64,000 nt of DNA from CAVSNH01 sp963729275 (GCA_963729275.1 CAVSNH010000003.1:496001-560000); one strand, 5' to 3'; counted from the stretch's first letter, positions 27,513 to 36,507 are shown. Program-made: numbers and translations. The notes: a model not told the origin generated them from the sequence alone.

Positions 27513-28808
27513 GTGCCCATCTCACCGCACATCCGCCGGCTGCGGGAGATGGTCGGCAACGAGCTCCTGCTCCTTCCGTCCGCCGCCGTCATCCCCCGCG
27601 ACGAGCGGGGTCGCATCCTCCTGGTCCGTGTGATCGACACCGGGGGGTGGGCGGTCATCGGCGGGTCAATGGAACCGGACGAATCTCCACAGGACTGCGC
27701 CCGGCGGGAAGCGGAGGAGGAAGCCGGCGTCACCGTTGGTCTGGGCGCCATCCTCGCCGTTCTCGGCGGTCCCGAGTACCGGATGGTCTACCCCAATGGT
27801 GACGAGACGGCCTATGTCTCAACTGTCTTCGAGGCGACGGTGCTGTCGGGGACGCCACGGCCCGACGATGACGAGACGTCCGAGGTTGGCTGGTGGGAGC
27901 CCGACGAATTGCCGGTGGGTGAGATGAGCGCCTTCACCCGTGCCCTCCTGCGAGACGTCGGAGTGCTCCCCGGGGACCGTCCTCATCCCAAAGCGCCGGT
28001 CGTCGAAGCCGACGATGCCATCGTGCGCCACTACGAATCCACTCGTGAAGAGGACCGGATCTCCGCCGGCCTCGGCCAGCTCGAGCTGCTCCGCGTCCAG
28101 GACGTGCTCGGTCGAAACCTTCCGTCGCCTCCGGCCGAGGTGCTCGACGTGGGCGGCGCCACCGGTGTGCACGCCGCCTGGCTGGCCGAGCGGGGGTTCA
28201 GGGTCCGCATCGTCGACATCGCCGAACGTCACGTCGCGCAGGCCAACCGCCAACTCGGCGCCATCGGCGTCACCGCCGAGCTGGGCGACGCCCGGTCGTT
28301 GCCGGTGGACGCCGACAGCATGGATGTCGTCCTGCTCTTCGGTCCCCTCTACCACCTGATCGACCGGGCCGATCGCCTGACCGCGCTCCGCGAGGCCTAC
28401 CGCGTCGTCCGGCCGGGCGGCGTGGTGGCCGTGGCCGCCATCAGCAGATTTGCCTCGCTCTTCGACGGCTTGGCTCGAGGGTTCCTGTTCGACGCGGCAT
28501 TCGTGCCCATCGTCCAACGGGACCTGGCCGAGGGCCAGCACCGGAATCCCGATGATCGGCCCCACTGGTTCACGACGGCGTTCCTGCACCATCCCGACGA
28601 CCTGCGGGCCGAGATCGGCGAGTCCGGCCTGGAGCTCAGCGAGCTCGTGGGCATCGAAGGCCTGGCCGGGTGGCTCCCCCAGCTGGCCGACCACTGGGAC
28701 GATCCCGCCCGTCGCAACCGCATCCTCTGGTCGGCACAGATGGTCGAATCAGAGCCGACCACGCTCGGCCTCTCGGGGCACCTCCTGGCCGTCGCCGTCA
28801 AGCCCTGA
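27513..28808 (+). CDS. Nudix hydrolase fused to SAM-dependent methyltransferase
   Basis: 431 residues from GTG 27513. Residues about 15-150 form a Nudix domain: ILLVRVIDTGGWAVIGGSME continues into the box PDESPQDCARREAEEEAGV with the REx2EE metal ligands. Residues about 170-400 form a class I methyltransferase: VLDVGGATGVHAAWLAERGF (motif I), VDIAERHVAQANRQL, VLLFGPLYHLIDRADRL (motif IV region) and YRVVRPGGVVAVAAISRFAS. The junction KAPVVEADDAIVRHYES is continuous in frame, so the fusion appears real. Neither substrate is evident: the Nudix half would cleave a nucleoside-diphosphate-linked compound, and the other half would methylate a small molecule. The context gives no pathway. Confidence 0.92.
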   Translation: MPISPHIRRLREMVGNELLLLPSAAVIPRDERGRILLVRVIDTGGWAVIGGSMEPDESPQDCARREAEEEAGVTVGLGAILAVLGGPEYRMVYPNGDETAYVSTVFEATVLSGTPRPDDDETSEVGWWEPDELPVGEMSAFTRALLRDVGVLPGDRPHPKAPVVEADDAIVRHYESTREEDRISAGLGQLELLRVQDVLGRNLPSPPAEVLDVGGATGVHAAWLAERGFRVRIVDIAERHVAQANRQLGAIGVTAELGDARSLPVDADSMDVVLLFGPLYHLIDRADRLTALREAYRVVRPGGVVAVAAISRFASLFDGLARGFLFDAAFVPIVQRDLAEGQHRNPDDRPHWFTTAFLHHPDDLRAEIGESGLELSELVGIEGLAGWLPQLADHWDDPARRNRILWSAQMVESEPTTLGLSGHLLAVAVKP

Positions 28809-28863
28809 GCGGGTCACTCCTCGGTCGCCATCGAGGTGGGCGAGGACAGGCCGAGGGGGTCGG

Positions 28864-29844
28864 TCAACGTGTCCGAGCTCGGCTCCGCCTCGACCGGTCG
28901 TTTCCGGCAGCGCCCTTCCCGGGCCACCGCCGCACCACCAGCTTCCCTGCCCCTCTTGTCGCTCCGACCGGCGAGAACCGCATCGCCCACCAAGCCAGCA
29001 CCACCGCCGACCAGTGCTGCTTGGCTCTCCAGGTCGCCACCGCCTTGCCGACGGCCACCTCGGCATAGAAGCGGCGCCCGTGGCGCTTGTACCCTCGCAG
29101 GTCGCGCTGCGCCTCGGTGTCCCCCGATCGTCGGGCCCGTCGTAGGTGGTCCCCCATCATCCTGTCCACCGACACCCCCGTGCGGCGTGTGTCGCCGCTC
29201 CAGTTCCCGCCGTGGATGCGGTAGATGGCGGCCACCTCGTCGACATAGGCGAAGTGGCCGTGCTCGACCAGCTTGAAGATGAGATCGACGTCCTCGCCCC
29301 ATTCGTATCGAGTATCGAACCCGTCGACCTCGTCGAACCAGGCCCGTCGGATGACGAACGCGTTGAGCGACGGACGATCCCCACCGGACAACACCGTGTG
29401 GCGGTCGACCCCTTGTCCCTCGACGATGCGACCGTGCGCACGGTCGGCACTCACGATCTCCATGGCGGAGAAGGCGGCCACCGCGGCGGCGTCGGCAGCC
29501 AGGGCGGCCACCGACTTCGAGAGGTGCTCCGGGTACCAGACGTCGTCGTGGTCCAAAAAGGTGATCAAGTCACCGGTGGCGTGGGCGGCACCCAGGTTGC
29601 GGGCCCGAGCGGGACCTCCCCGGACCGTCCGAACGATCCGCACCCGCGGGTCGACGTCGCCCAACACCTTGGCCACGCCGTCGGGGTCGGGAGAGCCATC
29701 GTCGACCACGACGAGCTCCCACCGGGTCCACGTCTGATCGACGACGGACGCCACTGCGTCTTTGAGGTAGGGCGGCGGGCTCAGGTGGGTCGGGACAACG
29801 ACGCTTACGAGCGGGGCGGCGGTGTGTCCGGCGGCGTCGACCAC
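28864..29844 (-). CDS. Family 2 glycosyltransferase
   Basis: 326 residues from GTG 29844. The GT-A core is clear: APLVSVVVPTHLSPPPYLKD, WELVVVDDGSPDPDG (UDP-sugar Asp), GGPARARNLGAAHATGDLIT, FLDHDDVWYPEHLSKSV (DxD-like metal site) and FDTRYEWGEDVDLIFKLVEH (catalytic ED). The C-terminal part ends in a membrane-near basic segment. Likely adds a sugar in wall or exopolysaccharide synthesis. Eight bp upstream sits a remnant of a paralogous glycosyltransferase in the same direction, probably a product of tandem duplication. Confidence 0.9.
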   Translation of the reverse strand: MVDAAGHTAAPLVSVVVPTHLSPPPYLKDAVASVVDQTWTRWELVVVDDGSPDPDGVAKVLGDVDPRVRIVRTVRGGPARARNLGAAHATGDLITFLDHDDVWYPEHLSKSVAALAADAAAVAAFSAMEIVSADRAHGRIVEGQGVDRHTVLSGGDRPSLNAFVIRRAWFDEVDGFDTRYEWGEDVDLIFKLVEHGHFAYVDEVAAIYRIHGGNWSGDTRRTGVSVDRMMGDHLRRARRSGDTEAQRDLRGYKRHGRRFYAEVAVGKAVATWRAKQHWSAVVLAWWAMRFSPVGATRGAGKLVVRRWPGKGAAGNDRSRRSRARTR

Positions 29845-29851
29845 GCAACCT

Positions 29852-30217
29852 TCAGACTCGAGCCTGCTCGGACGCGTCGCGGTCCGGGCCTTGAGGTGTC
29901 TTCCTGTGCCACCGGCGGGCCGGCAATCCCCGCACGACCTCCATGGACGAAAAGGCGGCCACCGCCGCCGGGTTGACGGCCGGGGTGTCCATCGCCTTCG
30001 AGAGGTGCTCCGGGTACCACACGTCGTCATGGTCCAAGAAGGCCACCGACGATCCGCGGGCGTGGGCCAGGCCGAGGTTGCGGGCGCGAGCGACGCCACC
30101 GCCCGTCGAGCGGACCAGGAGCACCCGGGGGTCCACGCTCACTCGGGCCGACAGGGCGTCCGCATGGGGCGAGCCGTCGTCGAGTCGAAGGATCTCCGGT
30201 CGCTCACCCGGGCGAGG
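29852..30217 (-). pseudogene. Remnant of a second family 2 glycosyltransferase
   Basis: The frame reads EILRLDDGSPHADALSARVS, DPRVLLVRSTGGGVARARNL and FLDHDDVWYPEHLSKAMDTP, then AVAAFSSMEVVRGLPARRWH, and stops at 29852. This parallels the neighbouring enzyme from its first Asp to just past the DxD site, with FLDHDDVWYPEHLSK identical in both. An in-frame TAG at 30218 cuts off the N-terminus and the catalytic C-terminal half is absent. It is a partial tandem copy left upstream of the working gene. Confidence 0.65.
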
Positions 30218-30333
30218 CTAGACCGTCGGCCCCGGCCGGAATCGTGTCGGAGACGAGCGCCGGACAACTCGCCGAGGCGGTCACCTTCGTCGTGGGAGGC
30301 CGGGGTTACCCTCGTGTCGTGAGGAGGGTCCGG

Positions 30334-30846
30334 ATGGCCGTGACCATTGCGTCGCTCGTGGGCACGGCCTCGGTCGCCGCCGGTTGTGGCACCTCGGCGC
30401 AGCCGGCGGCGACATCGTCGTCACGCCCCTCACCACCGAAGGCCTCGACGACAACCAGCGCTCCGGTCGGCTCCTCTTCCTCCACGGCGAGCACGGCGGG
30501 CACGACGACACCGACGACCGCGTCGAGCACCGGGGCGACGCCAGGGCTGGTGGCCACGTTGCAGACCTTCTTCGCCGGTGGCTGCGATGGCGGGTGCACC
30601 CGTCTGACCGAGCCGGCCAGCGCCTTCTCGGTCACCCTCGACCAGCACGATCCGAGCTGGGCCCGGTGGTCGGTGGTCGACCCCTCCATCGGGTCGGGCT
30701 ATGGCTACGCCCAGCTCTCGGGCGGGGCCTGGGCCGTGGTGGCCGGGCCGGGGTCGGCGGCCGTGGGTTGCCCGCCGACCGACCACACCGTTCCGCCCCA
30801 GGTCCTGGCCGGCTTCGGGGCCACCTGCCCGCCGGACAGTCCCTGA
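30334..30846 (+). CDS. Small exported lipoprotein, unknown function
   Basis: 170 residues from ATG 30334, preceded by GAGGAGGG. The leader MAVTIASLVGTASVAAGC ends in a lipobox (VAAGC). A Ser/Thr/Pro-rich linker of about 55 residues (PAATSSSRPSPPKASTTTSA) joins a small domain with TFFAGGCDGGCTRLTEPASA, ARWSVVDPSIGSGYGYAQLS and VVAGPGSAAVGCP. Two Cys pairs could form disulphides. The ARWxxVxP...G pattern is common in small actinobacterial lipoproteins of unknown role. Confidence 0.7.
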   Translation: MAVTIASLVGTASVAAGCGTSAQPAATSSSRPSPPKASTTTSAPVGSSSSTASTAGTTTPTTASSTGATPGLVATLQTFFAGGCDGGCTRLTEPASAFSVTLDQHDPSWARWSVVDPSIGSGYGYAQLSGGAWAVVAGPGSAAVGCPPTDHTVPPQVLAGFGATCPPDSP

Positions 30847-31145
30847 GCCGGGATGCCAATCCCCGGTCGAACTCCCGGTGGGAACCACCAGGGCATGGGC
30901 GACGGGCAAGGGCCACTCCAGGCCAGCGGAGAACGTGCCGATGACCATTCCATCCCTGGTCATTGCCCATATCCGACCCCCGCCACTATCTTGGATGGGA
31001 ACGCGCCGACTGATCATCGGGATGGTCGCGTTCGTCATGAGAGGGGCCGAGACATCACCGAATTTGGTCGCGTCATCGGGCGGCTGACGGACGCAGCGGC
31101 CGGCCAAACGGCCGACCTGGGACGAGCCAACGAGCGTCGGCAGCT
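30847..31145. promoter_or_regulatory. Leader region of the four-gene operon; tentative promoter and hairpin
   Basis: About 300 bp before the FAD/NAD(P) gene. A possible promoter is TTGCCC (30963-30968), 18 bp, TATCTT (30987-30992). A short hairpin CGGCCG (31097-31102) / CGGCCG (31109-31114) lies 32 bp before the start. I looked for SAM- or cobalamin-riboswitch cores, given the Met-type genes downstream, and saw none. Confidence 0.3.
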
Positions 31146-32957
31146 GTGATCGAGATCGGCATCGTCGGGCTCGGGCCCTGGGGCCTCTGCGTGCTGGAGC
31201 GCATCGTCGACCGCGTCGAGGACACGGGGGCGGCCGTCCGCGTCCATGTCGTGGACCCGGGAACCCTCGGCGGTGGCGTCTACAGCCTCGACCAGCCGGA
31301 CTTCCTGGTCCTCAACAACCCCTGCGGCCAGCTTTCGCTGTCGGCCGCCGTCACCGACGAGCACCGCCCCTACGCCCTCAACCTCCACGAGTGGGTCACG
31401 GCCCAGGGCTATCGATGGGTCGGCGACGAGTGCCGGCGCACCACGGCCGGCCGCCCCATCGAGCCGTCCGATTACCTCCCCCGCCGGTTGATGGGCGAGT
31501 ACCTCACGTGGTTCTTCGACACCATGATGGCGGAGGCCCCGCCCAAGCTGGAGGTCGTCCGCCACGCGACGCGGGCAGTCGACGTCGAGCCGGTCACCGG
31601 CGGCCACGAGAAGGTCCTCCTCGAGGACGGCACGTCGATCGTGGTCGACCACGTGGTGCTCACCTCCGGCCACACCTTCAACGAGGAGGCTCCGGACGAG
31701 CCGGGCGGTTTCCGATTCCTCCGGCCCTACCCGGTGGCCTACTTCGAGCAGTCGATCAAGCCGGGTGACCACGTGGCCGTCTCGGGGATGGGGCTCGTGG
31801 CCTTCGACATCCTGGCCGCCGTCACCATCGGCCGTGGCGGGACGTTCACCGGCCAGGAAGGGGGGCTTCGCTACGAGCCGAGCGGAACGGAGCCCGTGCT
31901 CGAGCTCTACTCGCGCAGTGGCATCCCACCGTCGGCCAAGTCGGCGACGGGAATCGATTCGACCGGCGACTATCAGCCGGTGGTGTGCACACCCGAGGCA
32001 CTGGCCGCCATCACTCACGGACCCGACGGGGCCAGGCGCCAGGCCGACTTTCGTAACGACCTGCTGCCCCTGCTCCTGGCCGAGATGCAGGTCCGCTACC
32101 ACATGCACCGAGCCTTGCGCCGGAGCGGGAACAGAGCCGCCGAGAGGGTGCGGCGGACGCTCGTCGCCGCCTGGGCCTCGGGCCGGTTCGACGAGGCCGT
32201 TGCCGAGCTGGCCGGGTGCCTCAACGGGTTCGACCCCTCCTCCTCCTTCTCCACCGAGGGCGCGTGGGCCCACTTCGAGACGCCCGAGGAATACGAGCAG
32301 CACGTGTACGCCACGATGGAGCAAGACTTTGCCGATGCGGTGGCGCCGGGAGGCAGCCCGGTCAAGGCGGCCCAGGAGGTCACCCGTATCCTGCGCGACG
32401 ACATCCGCTCGGTCGTCGAGTTCGGCGGGCTCTCCCTCGAGTCCTACATGGACTTCCAGTCGAACATCCGGCCCCAGATCACCCGGCTCGACGCCGGCCC
32501 GCCGCCCATGCGAATCCAGCAGTTGCTGGCCCTGATGGACGCCGGCGTCGTCCGGATGCGGCTCGGCCCCTCCCCCACCATCGTCAACGGTCAAGACGGG
32601 CGACCCCACCTCGACTCCACCCGGCTCACCGTCCCGACGTCGGTGACGGTGGACGCCGTCGTGCGGGGCCATCTGGATCTGCCGTCGCTGGCCCGGAGCG
32701 CGTCCGCCCTACTCACCCGCCTCTACTTCACGGGCCGGCTCACCCAGCTGAGCTATCACGGCACCCAGGTTGGCAGCGTGGCCATCAGCGAGGACTTCCA
32801 TCCCTTCGACGTCCACGGCCGGTTGCAGCCGCACATCTCCGTGCTCGGTGTGCTCACCGAAGGCACCCGCTACTTCACCCACTACCTCCCCTCGCCGAGG
32901 AGCCGGCTGCGGGCTGTGCTCGACGCCCAGCAGTGCGTCGAGTCGGTGATCGCCTGA
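31146..32957 (+). CDS. FAD/NAD(P)-binding oxidoreductase (PF13454-like), operon gene 1
   Basis: 603 residues. IEIGIVGLGPWGLCVLERIV is an N-terminal Rossmann FAD motif (GxGPxG), followed by PGTLGGGVYSLDQPDFLVLN and NNPCGQLSLS, typical of the NAD_binding_9 group. A second nucleotide site is GDHVAVSGMGLVAFDILAAV near residue 215. The C-terminal region has YSRSGIPPSAKSATG, QVRYHMHRALRRSGN and HISVLGVLTEGTRYFTHYLP. Relatives resemble flavin N-hydroxylases and appear in specialised-metabolite clusters; the reaction is not known. Its TGA overlaps the next gene's ATG (TGATG), so it is co-translated with the ATP-grasp gene. No membrane segments or leader. Confidence 0.9.
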   Translation: MIEIGIVGLGPWGLCVLERIVDRVEDTGAAVRVHVVDPGTLGGGVYSLDQPDFLVLNNPCGQLSLSAAVTDEHRPYALNLHEWVTAQGYRWVGDECRRTTAGRPIEPSDYLPRRLMGEYLTWFFDTMMAEAPPKLEVVRHATRAVDVEPVTGGHEKVLLEDGTSIVVDHVVLTSGHTFNEEAPDEPGGFRFLRPYPVAYFEQSIKPGDHVAVSGMGLVAFDILAAVTIGRGGTFTGQEGGLRYEPSGTEPVLELYSRSGIPPSAKSATGIDSTGDYQPVVCTPEALAAITHGPDGARRQADFRNDLLPLLLAEMQVRYHMHRALRRSGNRAAERVRRTLVAAWASGRFDEAVAELAGCLNGFDPSSSFSTEGAWAHFETPEEYEQHVYATMEQDFADAVAPGGSPVKAAQEVTRILRDDIRSVVEFGGLSLESYMDFQSNIRPQITRLDAGPPPMRIQQLLALMDAGVVRMRLGPSPTIVNGQDGRPHLDSTRLTVPTSVTVDAVVRGHLDLPSLARSASALLTRLYFTGRLTQLSYHGTQVGSVAISEDFHPFDVHGRLQPHISVLGVLTEGTRYFTHYLPSPRSRLRAVLDAQQCVESVIA

Positions 32958-34216
32958 TGGCCGAGCGACCGGTTCTGGCCGTGGCCTACGGCCCGAGATC
33001 GGTGCCGGTGTTGCAGCTCGTCGAAGCCGCCGCCGGCCGTTGCGAGCTGGTGTGGATGATCGACGACCGGTTGCCGGAGATGGGGGACATGGCCCGACTG
33101 CTCCGGCGCTTCGGCACGGTGGTGCCGACCGGCGGCCTCTCCATCGACGCCACGGTGGACGCGGTCGGCCCGCATCGTCCCGATGGGATGACCACCTACT
33201 TCGATGCCGGCATGGTCGACGTCGCCCACCTGGCCGTCAGGCTGGGACTCCCCTTCTATTCGCCGGAAACGGCTACGGCCATGGTCGACAAGCTCGTCCA
33301 GCGACAGATGATGGCCGCCGCCGGGCTGGCTGTGCCCCGGCTCTGGGACGTGCCCACGTGCGGTGACCTCGACTCCGCGCTCTGCGAGATCGACGCCGCC
33401 GGTGGGTGGCCGGTGGTGCTCAAGCCCCGTTCGGAATCGGGCAGCCATCACACCTTCCTGGCTACCGGGGCCAAGGAGGCCAAGGAGGCCCTGTCCGGGC
33501 TGGGCGCTGCCCGTCGGGACATGGTGGCCGAGGAGTACCTGGAGGGCGATCCCGGCCTGGCCTCGAGTCCGTTCGCCGACTACCTGTCGGTCGAGTCGGT
33601 GGTGTCGGGCGGGGTCGTGAGCCACGTGGCCCTGACCGGTCGCTTCCCGCAGGCCGAGATGTTCCGCGAAACCGGGTTCTTCATCCCCGCCGTGCTCGAA
33701 CCGGACCTCGTCCCCGCCGTCGTCGCCGAGGCAGAGCGGGCCATCACCTCATTGGGCGTAGAGATCGGGTGCCTGCACACGGAGGTCAAGCTCACGCCGA
33801 GCGGCCCCCGCATCATCGAGGTCAACGGCCGCCTGGGTGGCGGGGTCCCCGAGATGGCATCCCGCGCCGCCGGCGTCGACCTCTTCGGGATGTCCATCGA
33901 CGTGGCCCTGGGCAAGGACGTGCGAGTCGACGGTCCCGTCGACTGCCAGCGGGTGGGCTACCGGTTCTTCCTCCAGCCGCCACCCGACCCCTCCACGGTC
34001 ACGACCATCGACGGCATCGATCGGCTGGCCGACCATCCATGGATCGACGGCATCTCGATCCATCGCGGGCCCGGCTCACATGTGGACGGACGAGACGGCA
34101 GTCGCACCTTCGTCCTGGCCGTCGTCGGCAGTGCGCCGGATCACGCCAGTGTCATCGAAGTCGACGGGCTGCTGCGCGATACCATCAACGTCACCTATTC
34201 GGCCGAGGTCCACTGA
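32957..34216 (+). CDS. ATP-grasp ligase, operon gene 2
   Basis: 419 residues from ATG 32957. ATP-grasp hallmarks: MVDKLVQRQMMAAAGLAVPR (lid helix), GGWPVVLKPRSESGSHHTFL (Lys/ATP loop), DMVAEEYLEGDPG, EIGCLHTEVKLTPSGPRIIE and IEVNGRLGGGVPEM (ENxR-like metal ligands). It resembles BacD-type amino-acid ligases and D-Ala-D-Ala ligase-like enzymes that join a carboxyl group to an amine via acylphosphate. In this operon it probably conjugates the product of the homoserine-derived branch. It overlaps its upstream neighbour by one base and abuts the MetA-like gene with no gap, which implies strict co-expression. Confidence 0.93.
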   Translation: MAERPVLAVAYGPRSVPVLQLVEAAAGRCELVWMIDDRLPEMGDMARLLRRFGTVVPTGGLSIDATVDAVGPHRPDGMTTYFDAGMVDVAHLAVRLGLPFYSPETATAMVDKLVQRQMMAAAGLAVPRLWDVPTCGDLDSALCEIDAAGGWPVVLKPRSESGSHHTFLATGAKEAKEALSGLGAARRDMVAEEYLEGDPGLASSPFADYLSVESVVSGGVVSHVALTGRFPQAEMFRETGFFIPAVLEPDLVPAVVAEAERAITSLGVEIGCLHTEVKLTPSGPRIIEVNGRLGGGVPEMASRAAGVDLFGMSIDVALGKDVRVDGPVDCQRVGYRFFLQPPPDPSTVTTIDGIDRLADHPWIDGISIHRGPGSHVDGRDGSRTFVLAVVGSAPDHASVIEVDGLLRDTINVTYSAEVH

Positions 34217-35218
34217 GTGCCCGCCCTTGCCGTCGTCCCCAACCCGGACTCTCCATCCGAAAGGACCGGCTCGCGTCTCACCAGCGTCGAAGTGGCGTTG
34301 GTGAACAACATGTCCGAGGCTGCGGTCCGCCAGACGGAACGACTCTTCACCCGTCTCCTCGATTCCGCTTCCGGCGGTCCGGCCATCGAGATCCGCCACT
34401 ACCGCCCTCGAGTCCGAGGTGCCGGTGGGTCGACCGAGGAGCTGCCGTTCGGGTACGCGCCACTCGACGAGCTCTTCGAGCGCGGAGCCGACGCCGTTGT
34501 CGTCACCGGGGCCGAGCCTCTGTGTGAGCGGCTGACCGAGGAGGAGTCCTGGGCCGAGCTGCGGCACCTCCTCGAGTGGATCGCCGACAACGAACGCCCG
34601 GCATTTCTGTCCTGCTTGGCCGCGCACGCCGCCCTGCTCGTCTACGACGGCATCGAGCGGAGGCGGTTGCCTGCCAAGTGCTCGGGTGTCTTCCCGCAGC
34701 AGGCCGAGCGACACCACGCCTTGGGCCGTGGCCTACCGGAGTCGGTCGACATGCCCCACTCCCGGTACAACGACGTCCCCATCGAGATCCTCGTCGGAGC
34801 CGGTTACGATCCCGTCCTCCATTCGAGGGAGGTGGGCTGGACCATTGCCAGCCGCCGGCTCGGAGGGTCGCTCCTGGCCCTGGCCCAAGGCCATCCCGAG
34901 TACTCCGGCACCATCCTGCTGCGTGAGTACCGGCGGGACGTGGCCCGCTATCTCGACGGCTCACGCGAGGAGCTGCCGGTGTTGCCCCGCCGTTGCATCG
35001 AGGGACCGAGGGCCGTCGCCCTGCGGCGCTTCCACGAGCAGCTGACCGGCACTGTCCGGTCACCAACACTTCTCGACGACTTCCCGGTGGACATCTCCAC
35101 CGTGCACGTGCGGGCGCCATGGACACTTCCGGCGGCGCGCCTCGTGGGCAACTGGCTCGAAACCCTCACGCCGGCGGGAACCTCGGAGCGCTCGCGCTCC
35201 TCGCGGAAGACGGGCTGA
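34217..35218 (+). CDS. MetA-family homoserine O-acyltransferase, operon gene 3
   Basis: 333 residues from GTG 34217, directly after the preceding TGA. HTS signatures: VALVNNMSEAAVRQTERLFT, VVVTGAEPL, catalytic Cys in PAFLSCLAAHAALLVYDGIE, KCSGVFPQ, MPHSRYNDVP (His-Ser-Arg) and LAQGHPEYSGTILLREYRRD (His-x-Glu of the triad). MetA enzymes transfer succinyl or acetyl groups from CoA to homoserine. Many actinobacteria use MetX instead, so a MetA-type gene inside this cluster is notable. Its stop overlaps the next ATG (TGATG). Which acyl donor is used cannot be read from sequence by eye. Confidence 0.92.
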   Translation: MPALAVVPNPDSPSERTGSRLTSVEVALVNNMSEAAVRQTERLFTRLLDSASGGPAIEIRHYRPRVRGAGGSTEELPFGYAPLDELFERGADAVVVTGAEPLCERLTEEESWAELRHLLEWIADNERPAFLSCLAAHAALLVYDGIERRRLPAKCSGVFPQQAERHHALGRGLPESVDMPHSRYNDVPIEILVGAGYDPVLHSREVGWTIASRRLGGSLLALAQGHPEYSGTILLREYRRDVARYLDGSREELPVLPRRCIEGPRAVALRRFHEQLTGTVRSPTLLDDFPVDISTVHVRAPWTLPAARLVGNWLETLTPAGTSERSRSSRKTG

Positions 35219-36507
35219 TGCACGACGAGACCATCGCCATCCATGGCGGCTACTCGGCCGACAGCACGCGGGCGGTCGCCGTCCCCATCTACCAGACCAT
35301 CGCCCACGACTTCATCGACGCCGAGCACGCCGGGGCCGTGTTCGACCTCGAAGTCCCCGGGTTCCACTACAACCGGATCAACAACCCGACCAACGACGTG
35401 CTCGAACAGCGCCTGGCGGCCATGGAGGGCGGCTCCGCCGCGCTGGTGGTGGCTTCGGGCATGGCTGCCATCAACTATGCGGTGCTGAACGTGGCCGCGG
35501 CCGGCTCGAACATCGTCGTCGCCCCCCAGCTGTACGGCGCCACCTACACCTGGTTCGCCCACGTCCTGCCGACCCAGGGCGTCGAGGTCCGCTTCGCCGC
35601 CGACGACCAGGTGGGCTCGATCGAGCCGCTCATCGACGACAAAACGGTGGCCGTGTTCTTCGAGACGGTGGGCAACCCGGCCGGCAACGTGGTGGACATC
35701 GAGGCCGTCTGTGAGATGGCCCACGCCCACGGAGTCCTGGTCATCGCCGACAACACCGTTCCCACTCCGCTCATGCTCAAGCCCATCGAGCACGGAGTGG
35801 ACGTCGTCGTCCACTCCCTCACCAAATTCATCGGAGGCCACGGAACCACCCTCGGGGGGGCCATCGTCGACGCCGGGCGGTTCCCGTGGGACGCCCACCG
35901 CCACCGCTTCCCGATGTTCACCACTCCCGAGCCGGCCTTCCACGGCGTGGTCTATGCCCGGGACTTCCCGGACACCGCCTTCGTCGTACGAGCCCGCACC
36001 GTGGCGTTGCGCAACACCGGCGCGACGTTGGCCCCGTTCAGCGCCTTCCTGCTCCTCCAGGGACTCGAGACCCTGGCCGTCCGGCTCGAGCGCCAGGAGT
36101 CGAACGCCCGGCACGTCGCCGCCTACCTGGCCGACGACCCGAGGGTCGAATGGGTGGCCTACGCCGGCTTCCCCTCACACCCGTCCTACGAGTTGGCCCA
36201 GCGCTACCTCAAAGGCCGGGTGCCGTCCATCGTCACCTTCGGCCCGGTCGGCGGGTATGCGGCCGCCCTCGCCTTCTTCGACTCCGTGCAGTTGTTCAAG
36301 CGGTTGGTCAACCTGGGCGACGCCAAGTCACTGGTCAGCCACTCGGCCTCGACCACCCACCGCCAGCTCCGACCCGAGGAGCTGATGGCGGCCGGCATTC
36401 CTCCCGAGCTCATCCGCCTGTCGATCGGCCTCGAGCACATCGACGACCTGGTCGGCGACATCGACCATGCGCTGGAGGCGTCATCGAAGGTGGCCGCCGG
36501 CGGTTGA
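35218..36507 (+). CDS. O-acylhomoserine sulfhydrylase-like PLP enzyme, operon gene 4
   Basis: 429 residues, the usual length for O-acetylhomoserine aminocarboxypropyltransferases. Motifs: ETIAIHGGYSADSTRAVAVP at the N-terminus, GFHYNRINNPTNDVLEQRLA (phosphate and Tyr contacts), ALVVASGMAAINYAVLNVAA, VLVIADNTVPTPLMLKP (Asp to the pyridine N) and VVVHSLTKFIGGHGTTLGG (PLP Lys). The class carries out gamma-replacement: sulfide or another nucleophile displaces the acyl group of O-acylhomoserine. With MetA directly upstream it forms a complete acylate-and-replace module. The nucleophile may be sulfide (homocysteine) or, given the flavoenzyme and ligase, a less common amine or hydroxylamine; this is inference. 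Confidence 0.95.
   Translation: MHDETIAIHGGYSADSTRAVAVPIYQTIAHDFIDAEHAGAVFDLEVPGFHYNRINNPTNDVLEQRLAAMEGGSAALVVASGMAAINYAVLNVAAAGSNIVVAPQLYGATYTWFAHVLPTQGVEVRFAADDQVGSIEPLIDDKTVAVFFETVGNPAGNVVDIEAVCEMAHAHGVLVIADNTVPTPLMLKPIEHGVDVVVHSLTKFIGGHGTTLGGAIVDAGRFPWDAHRHRFPMFTTPEPAFHGVVYARDFPDTAFVVRARTVALRNTGATLAPFSAFLLLQGLETLAVRLERQESNARHVAAYLADDPRVEWVAYAGFPSHPSYELAQRYLKGRVPSIVTFGPVGGYAAALAFFDSVQLFKRLVNLGDAKSLVSHSASTTHRQLRPEELMAAGIPPELIRLSIGLEHIDDLVGDIDHALEASSKVAAGG

Noticed and set aside
30847..31145. Possible SAM riboswitch before the Met-type operon
   Set aside because: No SAM-I, SAM-II or SAM-IV core could be recognised; only a short GC hairpin is present.
31035..32672. 545-codon reverse open frame
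   Set aside because: Antisense to the FAD/NAD(P) gene; composition is that of a shadow and it has no start context.
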